Origin: an uncultured Verrucomicrobia subdivision 3 bacterium
GTDB lineage: Bacteria > Verrucomicrobiota > Verrucomicrobiia > Limisphaerales > UBA11358
DNA: 64,000 nt
Direction: 5' to 3'
NCBI GenBank assembly: GCA_903922735.1
Contig: CAIXUZ010000045.1
Location: 44,412 to 108,411 of the forward strand
In this document: positions 1 through 11,011 of the stretch, in pieces
How positions within the stretch are numbered: the first letter of the stretch is position 1
Layout of the letters: each line of letters opens with the position of its first letter
Program-made: the position numbers and the translations under genes
The notes under the pieces: generated by a model
The model's input: the letters and a program-made list of their open reading frames with translations, nothing else
What the model was told of the DNA's origin: nothing
The model's database searches: none

Positions 1-1101
1 GCCACCACTACCAATATTAATCAACCCGTTAACAATATTCGTGCCAGGGCCACGGAAGACAATGCCGCTGTTATTGCTATTGTTAAACCCGCCCGTCAGG
101 ATGAGCTTGCCGGTGAGGCTGTCGTTAAAGAAGGTGCCGCCCTGCCAGTTGAACACCCTATCCGAAGTACAATCGGTCGAACCATTGTAACGAATGGTGC
201 TGTTGACGGTAATGACGCCGTCGGCCACTGTCATGGGCTGACCCAGCGCACTCGGCAACCCGACGTTGGCGATGCTGTTGAAGACATTCGTGCCGCCCGT
301 CAACGCGGTCATACCGGGATAGGTGTTCAACCCGCTGTTCGTCAGCCAGCCCCCGGTGTTCGTCAACCCGCCGCTGAAGCTCAAGACGCCGGATAACGCC
401 AGCGAGCTGTTGCCCGAGTGACTCAAACTGCCCGTGCCGCTGATGTTCCCGCCAACCACCAGCGCACTGGACGGTCCTGAGATGGCAATGTTGGTCGTGA
501 TCGTCACCGCCCCGGTGCCGAGGTTCAAGGCCGCCGAGCCGGCGAAGGTAAAATTGCTGTTCCAAATATGCGCATTGTTGTTCGCGTTACTGATGCTGAC
601 GCCGGAGGTGTTGCCAATGTAGCCGCCGTTGATGGTCAGCGTACCGGAGCCCAACGCATTCGCATGGTTGATATTGTTCGTCCCTGCATTCAAGGTCAGC
701 CCGCCGCTAAAACTATTGCTGCCGCTTAGCGTCAATGCTCCGGCACCATTCTTGGTCAACGTCGCGCTGCCCGTGATTGCGCTGCCTGAAATCGTGTAGC
801 TATTCGCCGTCACGTCAACCAGCACGCTTTGCGGGCTCACCGGCGCCGCGTTGGTCACCAAGATGTTGCCGGTGCCACCGGCACTATCATCCAGCACCAC
901 CGGCGCATTATTCGTATAAAACACATTCGTCACCCCGCTCGCCGGAGTGTCCTTCCAGTTCATCGTGGCAAAATCCCAGTTGCCGTTGCCCGACGCCCAG
1001 TAAAATGCAAACGGGGGGGTATAGCCCGAAAAGCCATTGTTGGTTGTCGCTATAAATAACAATGCCGCCAGCAGAATTGTGATTTTGGAAAAAGTTTTCA
1101 T
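1..1101 (-). CDS. Autotransporter-associated beta-strand repeat protein, N-terminal part (runs off the left edge)
   Basis: Reverse-strand ATG at 1101 opens MKTFSKITILLAALLFIATTNNGFSGYTPPFAFYWASGNGNWDFATMNWKD..., a signal peptide followed by TLTKNGAGALTLSGSNSFSGGLTLNAGT-type repeats. No stop before position 1, so it is absent from the ORF track. Confidence 0.8.
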   Translation of the reverse strand, partial: MKTFSKITILLAALLFIATTNNGFSGYTPPFAFYWASGNGNWDFATMNWKDTPASGVTNVFYTNNAPVVLDDSAGGTGNILVTNAAPVSPQSVLVDVTANSYTISGSAITGSATLTKNGAGALTLSGSNSFSGGLTLNAGTNNINHANALGSGTLTINGGYIGNTSGVSISNANNNAHIWNSNFTFAGSAALNLGTGAVTITTNIAISGPSSALVVGGNISGTGSLSHSGNSSLALSGVLSFSGGLTNTGGWLTNSGLNTYPGMTALTGGTNVFNSIANVGLPSALGQPMTVADGVITVNSTIRYNGSTDCTSDRVFNWQGGTFFNDSLTGKLILTGGFNNSNNSGIVFRGPGTNIVNGLINIGSGG

Positions 1102-1463
1102 AGATATTTGTCCCTGGTTAACAGCCGACGATTGGAAAGAAACGGAACGATGGGTGCGAGCGAAGGCGCCGGGGGCAATGGCAACCGGCATCCCGAAAAT
1201 AACCATCTGTCCAAAGTGGAACCGCGATGAAGCCACTTTTGCCAAATGCCAAATTACCCATCCTCTGGGAACTACCCGTTGCCATAATTTTCAGCCTATC
1301 GGTTATTATAAAAATTACAATTTTAAACTCGCAAACGAAATTGTCATTATCATGGCAAGATATAGCCGGGACATGTGTATCCCTTTGAAATAGTGCCAGA
1401 TCTGGGATGGTTGATCATCTGGCAGCAATCATTCCTGCCTTGTTTTCAAGCCAATCTAAAGGA

Positions 1464-4400
1464 TCAGGGATTGCTCGTATTGCTCAAACGGTAAAACACA
1501 TTCGTCATGGTCGGGTTGATTGGGATTACCAGATTTGTGACGTTTTGCGAGTTCGGGACATCGTGCCAGAAATTCGGGTTGGCCAAATTTACTGAATTGG
1601 CCTGAACATACCAGCCGAGATGCGAAGCCGGCCAAGTCATATTCAGTTGGCTGACGTTGAGGTTGACCGTGATGTTGGTCGGATAAGTCGCAGCAAATGA
1701 TTGCACCAACAAACTCCCGGAGCCGGTCAGGTAGACTGGATCGGTGGCATTGTTGTAAACGCCCTGAGCCTTGCGGACGCCATTCACCACCAGTGCGGCC
1801 ACCTGATTCGTGTCTGTGAATCCCAGATTCAAGGTCGCCCCGCCAGCCACCGTCACGGTCGAGTTGGTAGCCAGGGTGGGTTGCTGGAGGCTCAGGATGC
1901 CGGCGCTGACGGTGGTATTGCCAGTGTAGTTATTCGTGCCCAAGAGAGCCAGCGTGCCGCTGCCCAGCTTGGTCAAGCCGCCGCCAGGGCTGTTCGTATC
2001 CTGCATCAAGGACACCCGGTTTGTGACGGAGAAGCCAGCGTTGTCAATGACCGCCCCGTCCGACTGCACAAAGGCGCTAGGGTTGACGGCCGTGCTGTTC
2101 GTAGTGATCAGAAAACCGTTGTTGCCCGCCGCCAGCGTGCCGCCGTTGAAGTTCACTCGGGAATTAACCCCGCCCAATATCACCGAGTTCACATTCGTCA
2201 GCATCCCGCCGCTGAACAACGTGATAAAATTGTTGGTTGCGGCGGCATTGGCACCGATGGTGAGATTGGTTTTACTTAACCACAACAGCGAACCTCCGCT
2301 GCCACCACCAATGCTCGCGTAATTGCTGTTACATCCGCCTTGGTTACCGATATTGACTGCAGTGTTAAACGACTGACCACCATTAGTGATGATCAGGTGG
2401 TTGCCGATGCTGTTGCTATCAAAGCCCGAGGTATAGCCACCGATATACAGCACCACCGAATTAGTCATCAGTCCACCCGCCTCCACCCGCACGGTGTTAT
2501 TGGTGCCGGGCTGGAAAGTGCCACTTCCACTACCACCACCGATCATCATGGCCGTATTTCCCGCATAAAATGACAGTAGAGACTTATTGCCTCCACCATC
2601 CATGCCACCCACGGTGATGGTATTGTTGGCCCCGCCACGGCCCAACGCGAGGCCGGTGGCATAAACCCGACCACCATTGGTGATGAACAAACAGCCTTTC
2701 ACGGAAAGCATATACAAACCACAGTTGGTCACCAAACCGCCGGAATCCACCTGCGCCCAGTTGTTGGACCAAGCGGCGGATGAACCAATGTAAAGGCGTT
2801 CGGTGTTAAAATTCCACGTTGCCCTAACCCCGGCCGCGTTAGTCCCCGCCACAACCAAGCTGTTGTTAACCCCATTAAGGTTAAGGCCGATAGCGCCGTT
2901 CGGGTTGAGGGGGAAAGAGTTTTTGGTGATAACCTGACCCCCATTAATGATGCGCACTTGATTGCTCACAGAAGCCACACTACCGCCTATGGTTACCGGC
3001 GTCTTATTTCCCACGGCATTGGTCACAATCAGGGTGCCGCCGTTGACGGTGAAAACATTGTTCGTCGCATTGCCGGCGCCGATCACCAAACTCAACGTAT
3101 TGGTCGAACGGCTATTGGCCGGAATGGCATGCCACCAGGTGGCAGCCGGGTTCACATTGACTTGCAAATTATTGACCCCATAACCCACATACAGGTTTGT
3201 CCAAGCGCTGGCGTTGGTCGCCACGTTACAAAAGATATTGGTGCCCCCGTTCAGGTTCCAATTACCATTGACGATCCAACCGGCGTTGGAAGCCAGCAGA
3301 ATGTTTGCTGCCAGTCCGTTGTTGTTTGATGTAGTCAATGTGCCGCCGCTGAAATTAAAAATGGAGTTGGTTGGTCCACCGCACACATTATTGGTCGCTA
3401 GCAGCGTCTGCACCGTGATGGAAGACCCGACATTGGTCAGTATGACCGTTGACCGATTTACATCCGCACCGATATTCAGTGTTCCACCCGGTGAATTGAT
3501 CGCCCCGCCACCCGCAACCGTGAGGGTGCCGGCACTGACGGTGGTGTTGCCGGTGTAGTTATTTGTGCCCGTCAGCATAACTGTCGCCGCACCAAACTTG
3601 CTCAACGATCCCGTCCCGCCAAGATTGGCTTTGATCGTGTAGTTGGTCAGGCTGTTATTGAACATAACCGAGCCCGGCGCCACCACGGCTTCCGGCGTGG
3701 CGTTGGTCACCAGCGGATTATTCGCCAACGAGTCGTCAAAAATCACATAGTCACCGGCGTTAAAATTGGTGGTAATAAGGCAATTTGTCCAATTCATTTC
3801 GCCGGCATCCCAGGTTCCGCTGACCGAACCATTCCACGTCAGGCCAAAGACACTGCCGCCCGCACCCACATGCAAAACCAGGCTGGTCGGATTAATAACG
3901 AGCGAAGCATTGGGATAAACCGACGCCAGCACGAAGGTGCCGGGGCCATTAGTGGCGGCGTAGGTCATCAACGTGTAATCCCCCGCTGTAACCCCACCCG
4001 AAAGTTGAATGACATTGGTGTTCGTCAAATAAACAGAGTTGCCCACCGCCACCAGATCGCTCGCGCCGCCCGCGCTGTAGGACAGGTCGAAGAGCAAGCT
4101 GGCATCCGTCAGGGTGAGGTTGTTGGTCAAGGTCAGACGGCCCACATTATTTATCCCGCCCGGCGCAAGCATGCCGCCGGCATTCACAATCACATTGCCA
4201 CCGTGGATGCCGGTGCCGCCCAAGACCGCGCCGCTGGAGACCGTCACCAAGCTGGTGCTGGCGGCAGAATTACCGTTCACCAGCACAGTGCCGTCGCTAA
4301 TGGTCGTGTTACCCGTGAAGCTGTTAGTCCCTGCAAGCGTCAGGCTGCCGGGACCGGTTTTATCCAAGGTGGTGCTGCCAGCAATCGCGCTGCCGGAGAG

Positions 4401-7400
4401 GACGTAGTTTTTATTCGTCAGGTTGGCGCTTAGGCCGGCGGGAGATACGACCTCCGCATTCATGATGAGGATGGGCGAAGCCCCGCTCGCCGTATCGTCG
4501 AGAATGACATTCCGGCCATCCTGATAATAATAGCCGGGAACGCCATCGCTCTGCCAGTTGGTCGAGACGTTGATATCCCACAAGCCATTCCCTCCCGCCC
4601 AACTCAACGCACTGTGGTAATTGGTGTCGCTGAGAATCAGCAGATCCAGAGTGGATTGGGCGGCATTGGTGATGAGACTGTATTTAAACTTGACCGACAG
4701 TGACGGCGCGAAGGTGACGTTGCTGATCACGGTCCCGGACAGGGCGCCGTATTTGATCAGCGGATATTGGCCGTTGGTCAAGCTTGTGGCGGTGCGCACG
4801 AGGATGGTTGGGTTGGCGTAGCTGAAATTTCCAAGAATTTGCAGCGGGGCGATGCCACTGCCGATGGTGGAGCTGGTGAAATTGAAATCCAGACAACTGC
4901 CCACATTAGCTGTCAACGCGCCACAGAACCACTGACCACCAGCCGTTAGGACTCCCACACCGTTGGTGGCTCCCGCCAGCACGGTGAATGCGCTATTGGA
5001 GCACGCGCCGCCGGTAAGCCCCATCACTTCGCCTTGAGAGACGGTCGTGCTGCCGGTGTAGGTGTTCGTGCCGAAAAGAATCAATGTCCCCGCGCCGGTC
5101 TTCACCAGCGGACTGCCGCCGTTGATCTCGCCAACGTTCGCCAGCGTGCCGCTGCCAGCAACGAAATTGACGGGGGTGGCAGCAGTGCCGATGTCGTTGT
5201 GATTCAGGCTCAGCGTGGCTCCGACGAGGCTGACGGTGCCGGTGGCGTTGATGCCGGAGGAAAGAATATCGGCTCCCACGTTGAAGGTGCCATTGGAGAG
5301 ATTGAGCGTGCCGGTGGCGATGCCGATTGTGTTAGTAGAATAGCCGAGGAACAAATTAGAGCTGACATTGACGGTGCCGCCGTTGAAATTGAAAACACCG
5401 GCAACATACTGAACATTGCCTTGATCATCGTCGGCACTGTAGCCGAGAAAGAAATTTGAATTCACGTTAAGTGTGCCGCCATTCATGGTAAGGATGCCTG
5501 AATGTGCAACAACATTGCTGCTGCTAGTTCCCCAAGCGCTATTCGACATGGCATAGCCGAGACAGAGGCTGTTAACATCCACAATGCTGTTGCTGCCGCC
5601 GAAGTTGAAGATACTAGTAGCCGCGCCATAAGCCCCCCCTGAAGCACCGCCGCTACCTAAGATCAACTGGTTGAGCCGAGCGTCCACGTTGGCGCCGCCA
5701 CTATCGAACGTGCTGAAAGATGGATTTGATCCACCTCCACCATTGCCGAGTCTTGAAATGTTGGCCTGGTCACCAAAATATAGATTCGCCCGACTGATGC
5801 CACCTGATACGCCACGGATGGTCAGATTGGAACTGGCACCGGCCCGAAAACTCATAAAACCCGACTGGCGGCCGCCGTAAATCAAAATGCCATCAGCGTT
5901 GAAGACATTGCTCACGCCAAGGGTAAACGCATTGCTCCCACCAGAAAAATATGTGTTTCCATTAGCGGAAGCCCCAATGACAATATTATTATACGCCGTG
6001 ATATTGTTGTTCGTCGCTAGAGAAAGAGCAAATCGCAATGACACATTAGTGGGGTAACCACCAATGGTAGCTGCTCTGATTCTATTTAAACTTGCGGTAA
6101 AACTGGAAAGTCTCGACAGATCGAGAATTCCCAGCGCGACACCAAGATTATTCGTGCCACTCGGTTCAAGGGAAAATACGCCGTTAGTAGCAATGATGTT
6201 CAATTCACCACCATTCACAAATGAAACAGATGTTGTTGCAACAATACCACCAATCGACATGTTATAATTGCCAACCCCAAAGGCGATGCCGGTGGTTGCG
6301 TTGCTGATGGTCAAGGTCTTGCCAGCCGCGATACTAACACTGTTTGTGCTCGCGCAAAGTGACTGGAAATTAAGGCTTGAAATCGTCTGATTGCCATTCA
6401 CCGCAAGACTGCCTGTCGTGCCATTGGCGGTTCCAACATGCACGTCGCTGGAGGCTGGCAAAATATCATTTGCATCCAACTGAAGCGTTCCGAGGCTAAC
6501 CAAGGTGTCCCCGGTGAAAGTAGCCGGGGCACCGAGGGTAAGGGTACCGGTGCCGAGCTTGACGAAATCGGTATCGCCGGTGAACGGGAGATTCAGGGAT
6601 GCATTGCCATCCACGGCGACCATCGTCGGGCCAACGAAGTGTTTCAATGCGCCACCGCTAACCGTGTAGGCACCGTTGGTGAAGCTAAGGTTATTCACAT
6701 TTTGTGTAGCGGTTACACTGATGCTATAAGAACCACCCGTACCGATGAAGGAGGCGTCATTACCCCAGACAGGCCAGGGCAAAAGCGGATTAGAACCAGC
6801 GTTGGCATCCGCCCAGTTGGCATCAGTGCCACTCCAGATACCGCTGGCAGCTTGCAGACCGGCGTTCGTGTCGGCATCCCAAAAATAAGCAACGGTGGTG
6901 TCTATAACCGTCACGTTTTTTTGCGCGGTTCGGGTTGTACCTCCAATGGTGTAACTCGCGGTAATTGTCGCCGGAGTGTCACTCGCAACCTCCCCGGCAC
7001 TAAGCAATCCAAAGGAAGTAATACTTGTCGATGAAGCATCCGTTGCCCAAGTTGGGACGACAACCTGTGAAGAACCATCGCTAAAATATGCTGTGGCAGA
7101 ATAGAGTGCCGAGCTGTGTTCATTCAATGAACTTGTTCCGCTAATGGAGAGTGAGGCAAGACTTTGCGAAGCGGGCACATTTTTGATGAGCACGTCTTGA
7201 CTTGCATTCTGCGTAACGCCGTTAATTGTGTAACTTGCTGAAACCGTAATGGTTGTATCACCGCCCACCTCACCCGCCGAAAGCAGGCCGCCACTAGATA
7301 TGCTGGCGGATACGGAATTATCAGTCCAGATAGGCGTGACGGATTGTGAAGTTCCATTGGCAAAAAATGCGGTGGCAGTGAACTGGCCGGAACTATTTTC

Positions 7401-9998
7401 GTTGATTGCCACGGGGCCACTTATTACCAATGAAGTCACAATGTGAGCCGTGTTGGTATCAACTATGGTCACAGTCTTGGTAGCCTGCTTCGTAGTCCCA
7501 TCGAAAGGGTAAGAGGCGGTGACGGTTACGGTCGTGTCGGAGTTCACCAGTCCAGCCGATAAAAATCCGTCAGAACTGATTGTCGTCACCGATGAATTTT
7601 CACTCCAGCTGCTCGGGCTAATCGTCTGAGTGGTTCCATCGCTAAAAATGGCATCTGCCCAGTAGCCATTCCCCTGGCCTTCGGGAATGGAAGATGGTCC
7701 CCGTATGGCCAACCCCGTTAGGGAAACCGGGCTATTTACTGTCAACGATACATCAACATCATCAACCCGAAAGATTGTGATATTACTTGTGTCACACTGC
7801 ACGGTGAATACCAAGTACATGCTTTGTCCTTTGTATGGGGAAATTAGCGACGTGATATCGTAGTTTTTGTAAACATAGTTTCCATTTACATTTGCCCCTT
7901 TATCAAGATTTGAAAACTGTGCAATTGTTCCAACGTATTGTTCGTTTGCGGTCACAAGATCGATTTTCATGGTGTCGTACGCCGTGTAAATGGCAGTTTC
8001 AGCCGTAACTATATTTAAATAAAATTGTAATGTACCCGCGGTGGTTCCAGATGGCAGTGGGAAAAACTGAGAAAAAGAACCAACAGCACTATTAGCATTG
8101 CCCAAATAGGCATACCAACTGCCTTGATGGGGATAGGATAATGCAACTATATCGGCATAGCCGCTTGGCGCCCACGGACTCGAACCGCTTTCAAAATTGC
8201 CGTTGACCAAAGGGTGGACCGTGGTTGGCCCCCCGCCCGAACTCACGTTTGCGACGGTGATATTTGCGCTCGTTGTTTTTGTGACGCCATTTAACGTGTA
8301 ACTAGCGGAAACTGTCACCGCCGTGTCGCTACTCACACTATATGCAGTGAAGTAACCGGACGATGAGATGCTGGCCACACCGGAATTCTGACTCCATACG
8401 GTGCTGGAAGTGACGGTTGACGACGAGTTATCGCTGAAATAAGCTGTAGCCGTAAATTGTCCGCCGTTGTTTTCGGCAACAGCGGAGGGGCCGGAAATGG
8501 AAAGTCCGGTCAGAACAACACCAGATCCCCCTGACGTTACATTGAACGAGAATGGAGAGGATTCAACAGAGCCATTTACGACTTTCACTTTCCAAGATCC
8601 GGTCACCGCCCCAACGGTCAGATTGCATTGAATTGACGTGGCTGTGACACTGGTTGGGGTGACCGGGTGAGGATTATTTGAAGGGTCGTAGAAAACCAAG
8701 GTGGAGGCGTTCGCGTTGCCGGCCGGGAGAAAGTTTGAGCCGTTGATGGTAATCGATTGAGGCGAGGCTGATGGCGGCAGCGTGGCTGGGGAAACCGATG
8801 TAATTTGGGGCGTTTGCGGGGGTGACTGATTGACAATCAATGTGTAATTAGAGTTCCTGGCATTGTTTTTTCCATAAACGAAAATATAATAATATCCGGC
8901 AATGGGATTAGGTACAGTTACGGATTCAGAATCAGTTGTGCCGGTGCTGCTGCCGACGATAGACTGGCTTGGATTAAAGACTTGCAAGTCAAGATCGCCG
9001 TTAGCATTGGCGAAAACAATGGAGACAGATAAGGCCTGGCCGGCTACGGCCTGCACTTTATACCAATCTCCGTAGCTAGACTGATAGTTCGGTTGATAAT
9101 TATTGGTAATAATCAAGGTGTCGAGACAGCGCAAATTGGGAATGGTTTCAGAATAGACGATGTGCGCTTGGTTTATGGTGTCATTGTCTTCATAGGCATC
9201 ATCAACCTCGGGCGAAGGTGTGCCGCCGGGTGTTATCTGGGTAATATACCAATTATCATCACTGTCTCCATTAAACCATGTTCGTGTAATATTATACCAA
9301 CCCATATTACAGATCACCCAATGGCCGTTTACGTCAGACCAACCAACCACGCACACACTGTGCGCGCCCTCGAGTATATTTGTAATGTCGTAACCTTCCC
9401 ATACATAATATGAATTTAATGAAGTTGGGGAGATGCTTAAGACACAAGGGTAATTATTATTTAGATACCCTTGCACTCTTTGCCACAAGATCAACTGATT
9501 GTCATCCTCTCGGCTAAATACTGCACCCGGGTCAAAATATTTTACTACTGACACAATCGCGTCGCCTTGCTTGTTTGCAAATAATGTGTCCCACAAACCA
9601 GTTGGAAAAACAGAAGTTCCATGGCCAGGAACATAGCCAAGTTGAGATTTATACTTTCTGACTACGGTATCAATTCCCCATGCGTTTCCGGGGTATGGAG
9701 TAACTGGATTTGTTTTAGGAATGGAAACAACATTATTGCTTCCATAAGGAATCAAACGCGGCCAGCCGTTGGCATCATAAAAGCCGTTTAACATGGTACA
9801 GGCGATTGGTGCACAATCGCCGCGCTCGACCCCAGAAATAGCTCCATAACCACTATCTATCGGAAATACATCCTGATCGTAGTTCGGAACATACGAAACC
9901 AAGCTATCATCACCGATAATTTTCTGGGCCGCGTCTGCCCGAATTCCGGTAGATCCAGTCAAAATTAAAAACAGCAGGAAAAAAATTCGCTTGGTCAT
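1464..9998 (-). CDS. Giant secreted protein (2844 aa): C39-like peptidase domain, PPC-like domain, IPT and Ig-like repeats, autotransporter-associated beta-strand repeats
   Basis: Signal peptide; GDCAPIACTMLNGFYD...HSVCVVGW...ICNMGW papain-like Cys/His/Asn pattern; repeated VSLTGLAIRGPSSIPEG Ig-like units; repeated LTKLGSGTLALLGTNNYTGNTTVSAG units. Confidence 0.85.
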   Translation of the reverse strand: MTKRIFFLLFLILTGSTGIRADAAQKIIGDDSLVSYVPNYDQDVFPIDSGYGAISGVERGDCAPIACTMLNGFYDANGWPRLIPYGSNNVVSIPKTNPVTPYPGNAWGIDTVVRKYKSQLGYVPGHGTSVFPTGLWDTLFANKQGDAIVSVVKYFDPGAVFSREDDNQLILWQRVQGYLNNNYPCVLSISPTSLNSYYVWEGYDITNILEGAHSVCVVGWSDVNGHWVICNMGWYNITRTWFNGDSDDNWYITQITPGGTPSPEVDDAYEDNDTINQAHIVYSETIPNLRCLDTLIITNNYQPNYQSSYGDWYKVQAVAGQALSVSIVFANANGDLDLQVFNPSQSIVGSSTGTTDSESVTVPNPIAGYYYIFVYGKNNARNSNYTLIVNQSPPQTPQITSVSPATLPPSASPQSITINGSNFLPAGNANASTLVFYDPSNNPHPVTPTSVTATSIQCNLTVGAVTGSWKVKVVNGSVESSPFSFNVTSGGSGVVLTGLSISGPSAVAENNGGQFTATAYFSDNSSSTVTSSTVWSQNSGVASISSSGYFTAYSVSSDTAVTVSASYTLNGVTKTTSANITVANVSSGGGPTTVHPLVNGNFESGSSPWAPSGYADIVALSYPHQGSWYAYLGNANSAVGSFSQFFPLPSGTTAGTLQFYLNIVTAETAIYTAYDTMKIDLVTANEQYVGTIAQFSNLDKGANVNGNYVYKNYDITSLISPYKGQSMYLVFTVQCDTSNITIFRVDDVDVSLTVNSPVSLTGLAIRGPSSIPEGQGNGYWADAIFSDGTTQTISPSSWSENSSVTTISSDGFLSAGLVNSDTTVTVTASYPFDGTTKQATKTVTIVDTNTAHIVTSLVISGPVAINENSSGQFTATAFFANGTSQSVTPIWTDNSVSASISSGGLLSAGEVGGDTTITVSASYTINGVTQNASQDVLIKNVPASQSLASLSISGTSSLNEHSSALYSATAYFSDGSSQVVVPTWATDASSTSITSFGLLSAGEVASDTPATITASYTIGGTTRTAQKNVTVIDTTVAYFWDADTNAGLQAASGIWSGTDANWADANAGSNPLLPWPVWGNDASFIGTGGSYSISVTATQNVNNLSFTNGAYTVSGGALKHFVGPTMVAVDGNASLNLPFTGDTDFVKLGTGTLTLGAPATFTGDTLVSLGTLQLDANDILPASSDVHVGTANGTTGSLAVNGNQTISSLNFQSLCASTNSVSIAAGKTLTISNATTGIAFGVGNYNMSIGGIVATTSVSFVNGGELNIIATNGVFSLEPSGTNNLGVALGILDLSRLSSFTASLNRIRAATIGGYPTNVSLRFALSLATNNNITAYNNIVIGASANGNTYFSGGSNAFTLGVSNVFNADGILIYGGRQSGFMSFRAGASSNLTIRGVSGGISRANLYFGDQANISRLGNGGGGSNPSFSTFDSGGANVDARLNQLILGSGGASGGAYGAATSIFNFGGSNSIVDVNSLCLGYAMSNSAWGTSSSNVVAHSGILTMNGGTLNVNSNFFLGYSADDDQGNVQYVAGVFNFNGGTVNVSSNLFLGYSTNTIGIATGTLNLSNGTFNVGADILSSGINATGTVSLVGATLSLNHNDIGTAATPVNFVAGSGTLANVGEINGGSPLVKTGAGTLILFGTNTYTGSTTVSQGEVMGLTGGACSNSAFTVLAGATNGVGVLTAGGQWFCGALTANVGSCLDFNFTSSTIGSGIAPLQILGNFSYANPTILVRTATSLTNGQYPLIKYGALSGTVISNVTFAPSLSVKFKYSLITNAAQSTLDLLILSDTNYHSALSWAGGNGLWDINVSTNWQSDGVPGYYYQDGRNVILDDTASGASPILIMNAEVVSPAGLSANLTNKNYVLSGSAIAGSTTLDKTGPGSLTLAGTNSFTGNTTISDGTVLVNGNSAASTSLVTVSSGAVLGGTGIHGGNVIVNAGGMLAPGGINNVGRLTLTNNLTLTDASLLFDLSYSAGGASDLVAVGNSVYLTNTNVIQLSGGVTAGDYTLMTYAATNGPGTFVLASVYPNASLVINPTSLVLHVGAGGSVFGLTWNGSVSGTWDAGEMNWTNCLITTNFNAGDYVIFDDSLANNPLVTNATPEAVVAPGSVMFNNSLTNYTIKANLGGTGSLSKFGAATVMLTGTNNYTGNTTVSAGTLTVAGGGAINSPGGTLNIGADVNRSTVILTNVGSSITVQTLLATNNVCGGPTNSIFNFSGGTLTTSNNNGLAANILLASNAGWIVNGNWNLNGGTNIFCNVATNASAWTNLYVGYGVNNLQVNVNPAATWWHAIPANSRSTNTLSLVIGAGNATNNVFTVNGGTLIVTNAVGNKTPVTIGGSVASVSNQVRIINGGQVITKNSFPLNPNGAIGLNLNGVNNSLVVAGTNAAGVRATWNFNTERLYIGSSAAWSNNWAQVDSGGLVTNCGLYMLSVKGCLFITNGGRVYATGLALGRGGANNTITVGGMDGGGNKSLLSFYAGNTAMMIGGGSGSGTFQPGTNNTVRVEAGGLMTNSVVLYIGGYTSGFDSNSIGNHLIITNGGQSFNTAVNIGNQGGCNSNYASIGGGSGGSLLWLSKTNLTIGANAAATNNFITLFSGGMLTNVNSVILGGVNSRVNFNGGTLAAGNNGFLITTNSTAVNPSAFVQSDGAVIDNAGFSVTNRVSLMQDTNSPGGGLTKLGSGTLALLGTNNYTGNTTVSAGILSLQQPTLATNSTVTVAGGATLNLGFTDTNQVAALVVNGVRKAQGVYNNATDPVYLTGSGSLLVQSFAATYPTNITVNLNVSQLNMTWPASHLGWYVQANSVNLANPNFWHDVPNSQNVTNLVIPINPTMTNVFYRLSNTSNP

Positions 9999-10002
9999 AA
10001 AA

Positions 10003-10881
10003 TCATGGAGTTAAGAAATTTTCCCATTGGGCGGCAATGCGCGCTTCCTTTTCGGTATCTACTGTCTGTGCCCCGTTATGTGGCAATTGAAGAACTGCCA
10101 GCGGGACTTCCGCCATCCGATATGGATCAATGAAAACCCGGCTGCCCGTGCCGTTCGTGAAACATAAAAGGGACGTCACACTGGTGTAGTGCAAATAGCC
10201 CTGTAGGCCGGGGTCGGCCCCCAGTTTTGTTGCTGCCAGACGACGTGCCTCATCCTCCCGCACCGTTTCAAAGGATAATCCTTCCCAATAGGAAAGAACC
10301 GGTGGCCGATCTTTGATGAGGCTGACTTTGTAAGCGGCCACTTCATTGCTGGCAACAAACGCCGTGCGCGCCTGGCTAAATTCGGCAACCAACTGGTTGA
10401 CAGCGGCAATATCGGTTTTCTGGTATGAGACATGCAATTGATCCTTCAAGGTTCGCTCACGCCTAGCCATGTCAGTCAGCTGTGCTTTCAAGTTTTCGGC
10501 GGTCAATCCACCCGCCTTGGAAGTCACCAGCACATTCAGAGACGCGGGGTTGCCGGACAGGTCATTGACCGGTTGGGCATCCACCACGACGACATCTTTT
10601 CGGTCTCTCTGCTTGATCCATTTGATTAGGGAACTCAAGGCCTGATTAGTATCAATGATCCGGTAATTTGCGGAGGCACTGGTTGCACCCGCCGGGGTTG
10701 AAACATTGGTGCTAATGCCAATTGTCGGAGAGACCGCCATGCGGTTGGTCGGACCGGGATTATTGGCAGAAATATCCCGACTTGGATTCTGAGTTAAATG
10801 TAATGTGCGGTTTTGAAGCAGCCAGAACAATCCCAGCAGAATCAAGATTCCGAACACAATCATTCGTCCCCGTTTATTCAT
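10003..10881 (-). CDS. Hypothetical membrane-anchored protein, probably co-transcribed with the giant protein
   Basis: N-terminal TM segment (MIVFGILILLGLFWLL); ends 4 nt before the start of the 2844-aa ORF. Confidence 0.7.
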   Translation of the reverse strand: MNKRGRMIVFGILILLGLFWLLQNRTLHLTQNPSRDISANNPGPTNRMAVSPTIGISTNVSTPAGATSASANYRIIDTNQALSSLIKWIKQRDRKDVVVVDAQPVNDLSGNPASLNVLVTSKAGGLTAENLKAQLTDMARRERTLKDQLHVSYQKTDIAAVNQLVAEFSQARTAFVASNEVAAYKVSLIKDRPPVLSYWEGLSFETVREDEARRLAATKLGADPGLQGYLHYTSVTSLLCFTNGTGSRVFIDPYRMAEVPLAVLQLPHNGAQTVDTEKEARIAAQWENFLTP

Positions 10882-11011
10882 ATAAAGTCTCGTAATTTCC
10901 CGTTTCGATAATTATCAAATAAGCATACTAGCGGAATTGGATGCTGTTTGGATAGACGGCTGAACAGCCTACACGCCTTGCGAAGGTGATTGTGGCAACG
11001 ATGTTTGCGTT

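Noticed and set aside
1701-7446. Many plus-strand ORFs opposite the giant protein
   Set aside because: Shadows of a repetitive coding sequence on the minus strand.
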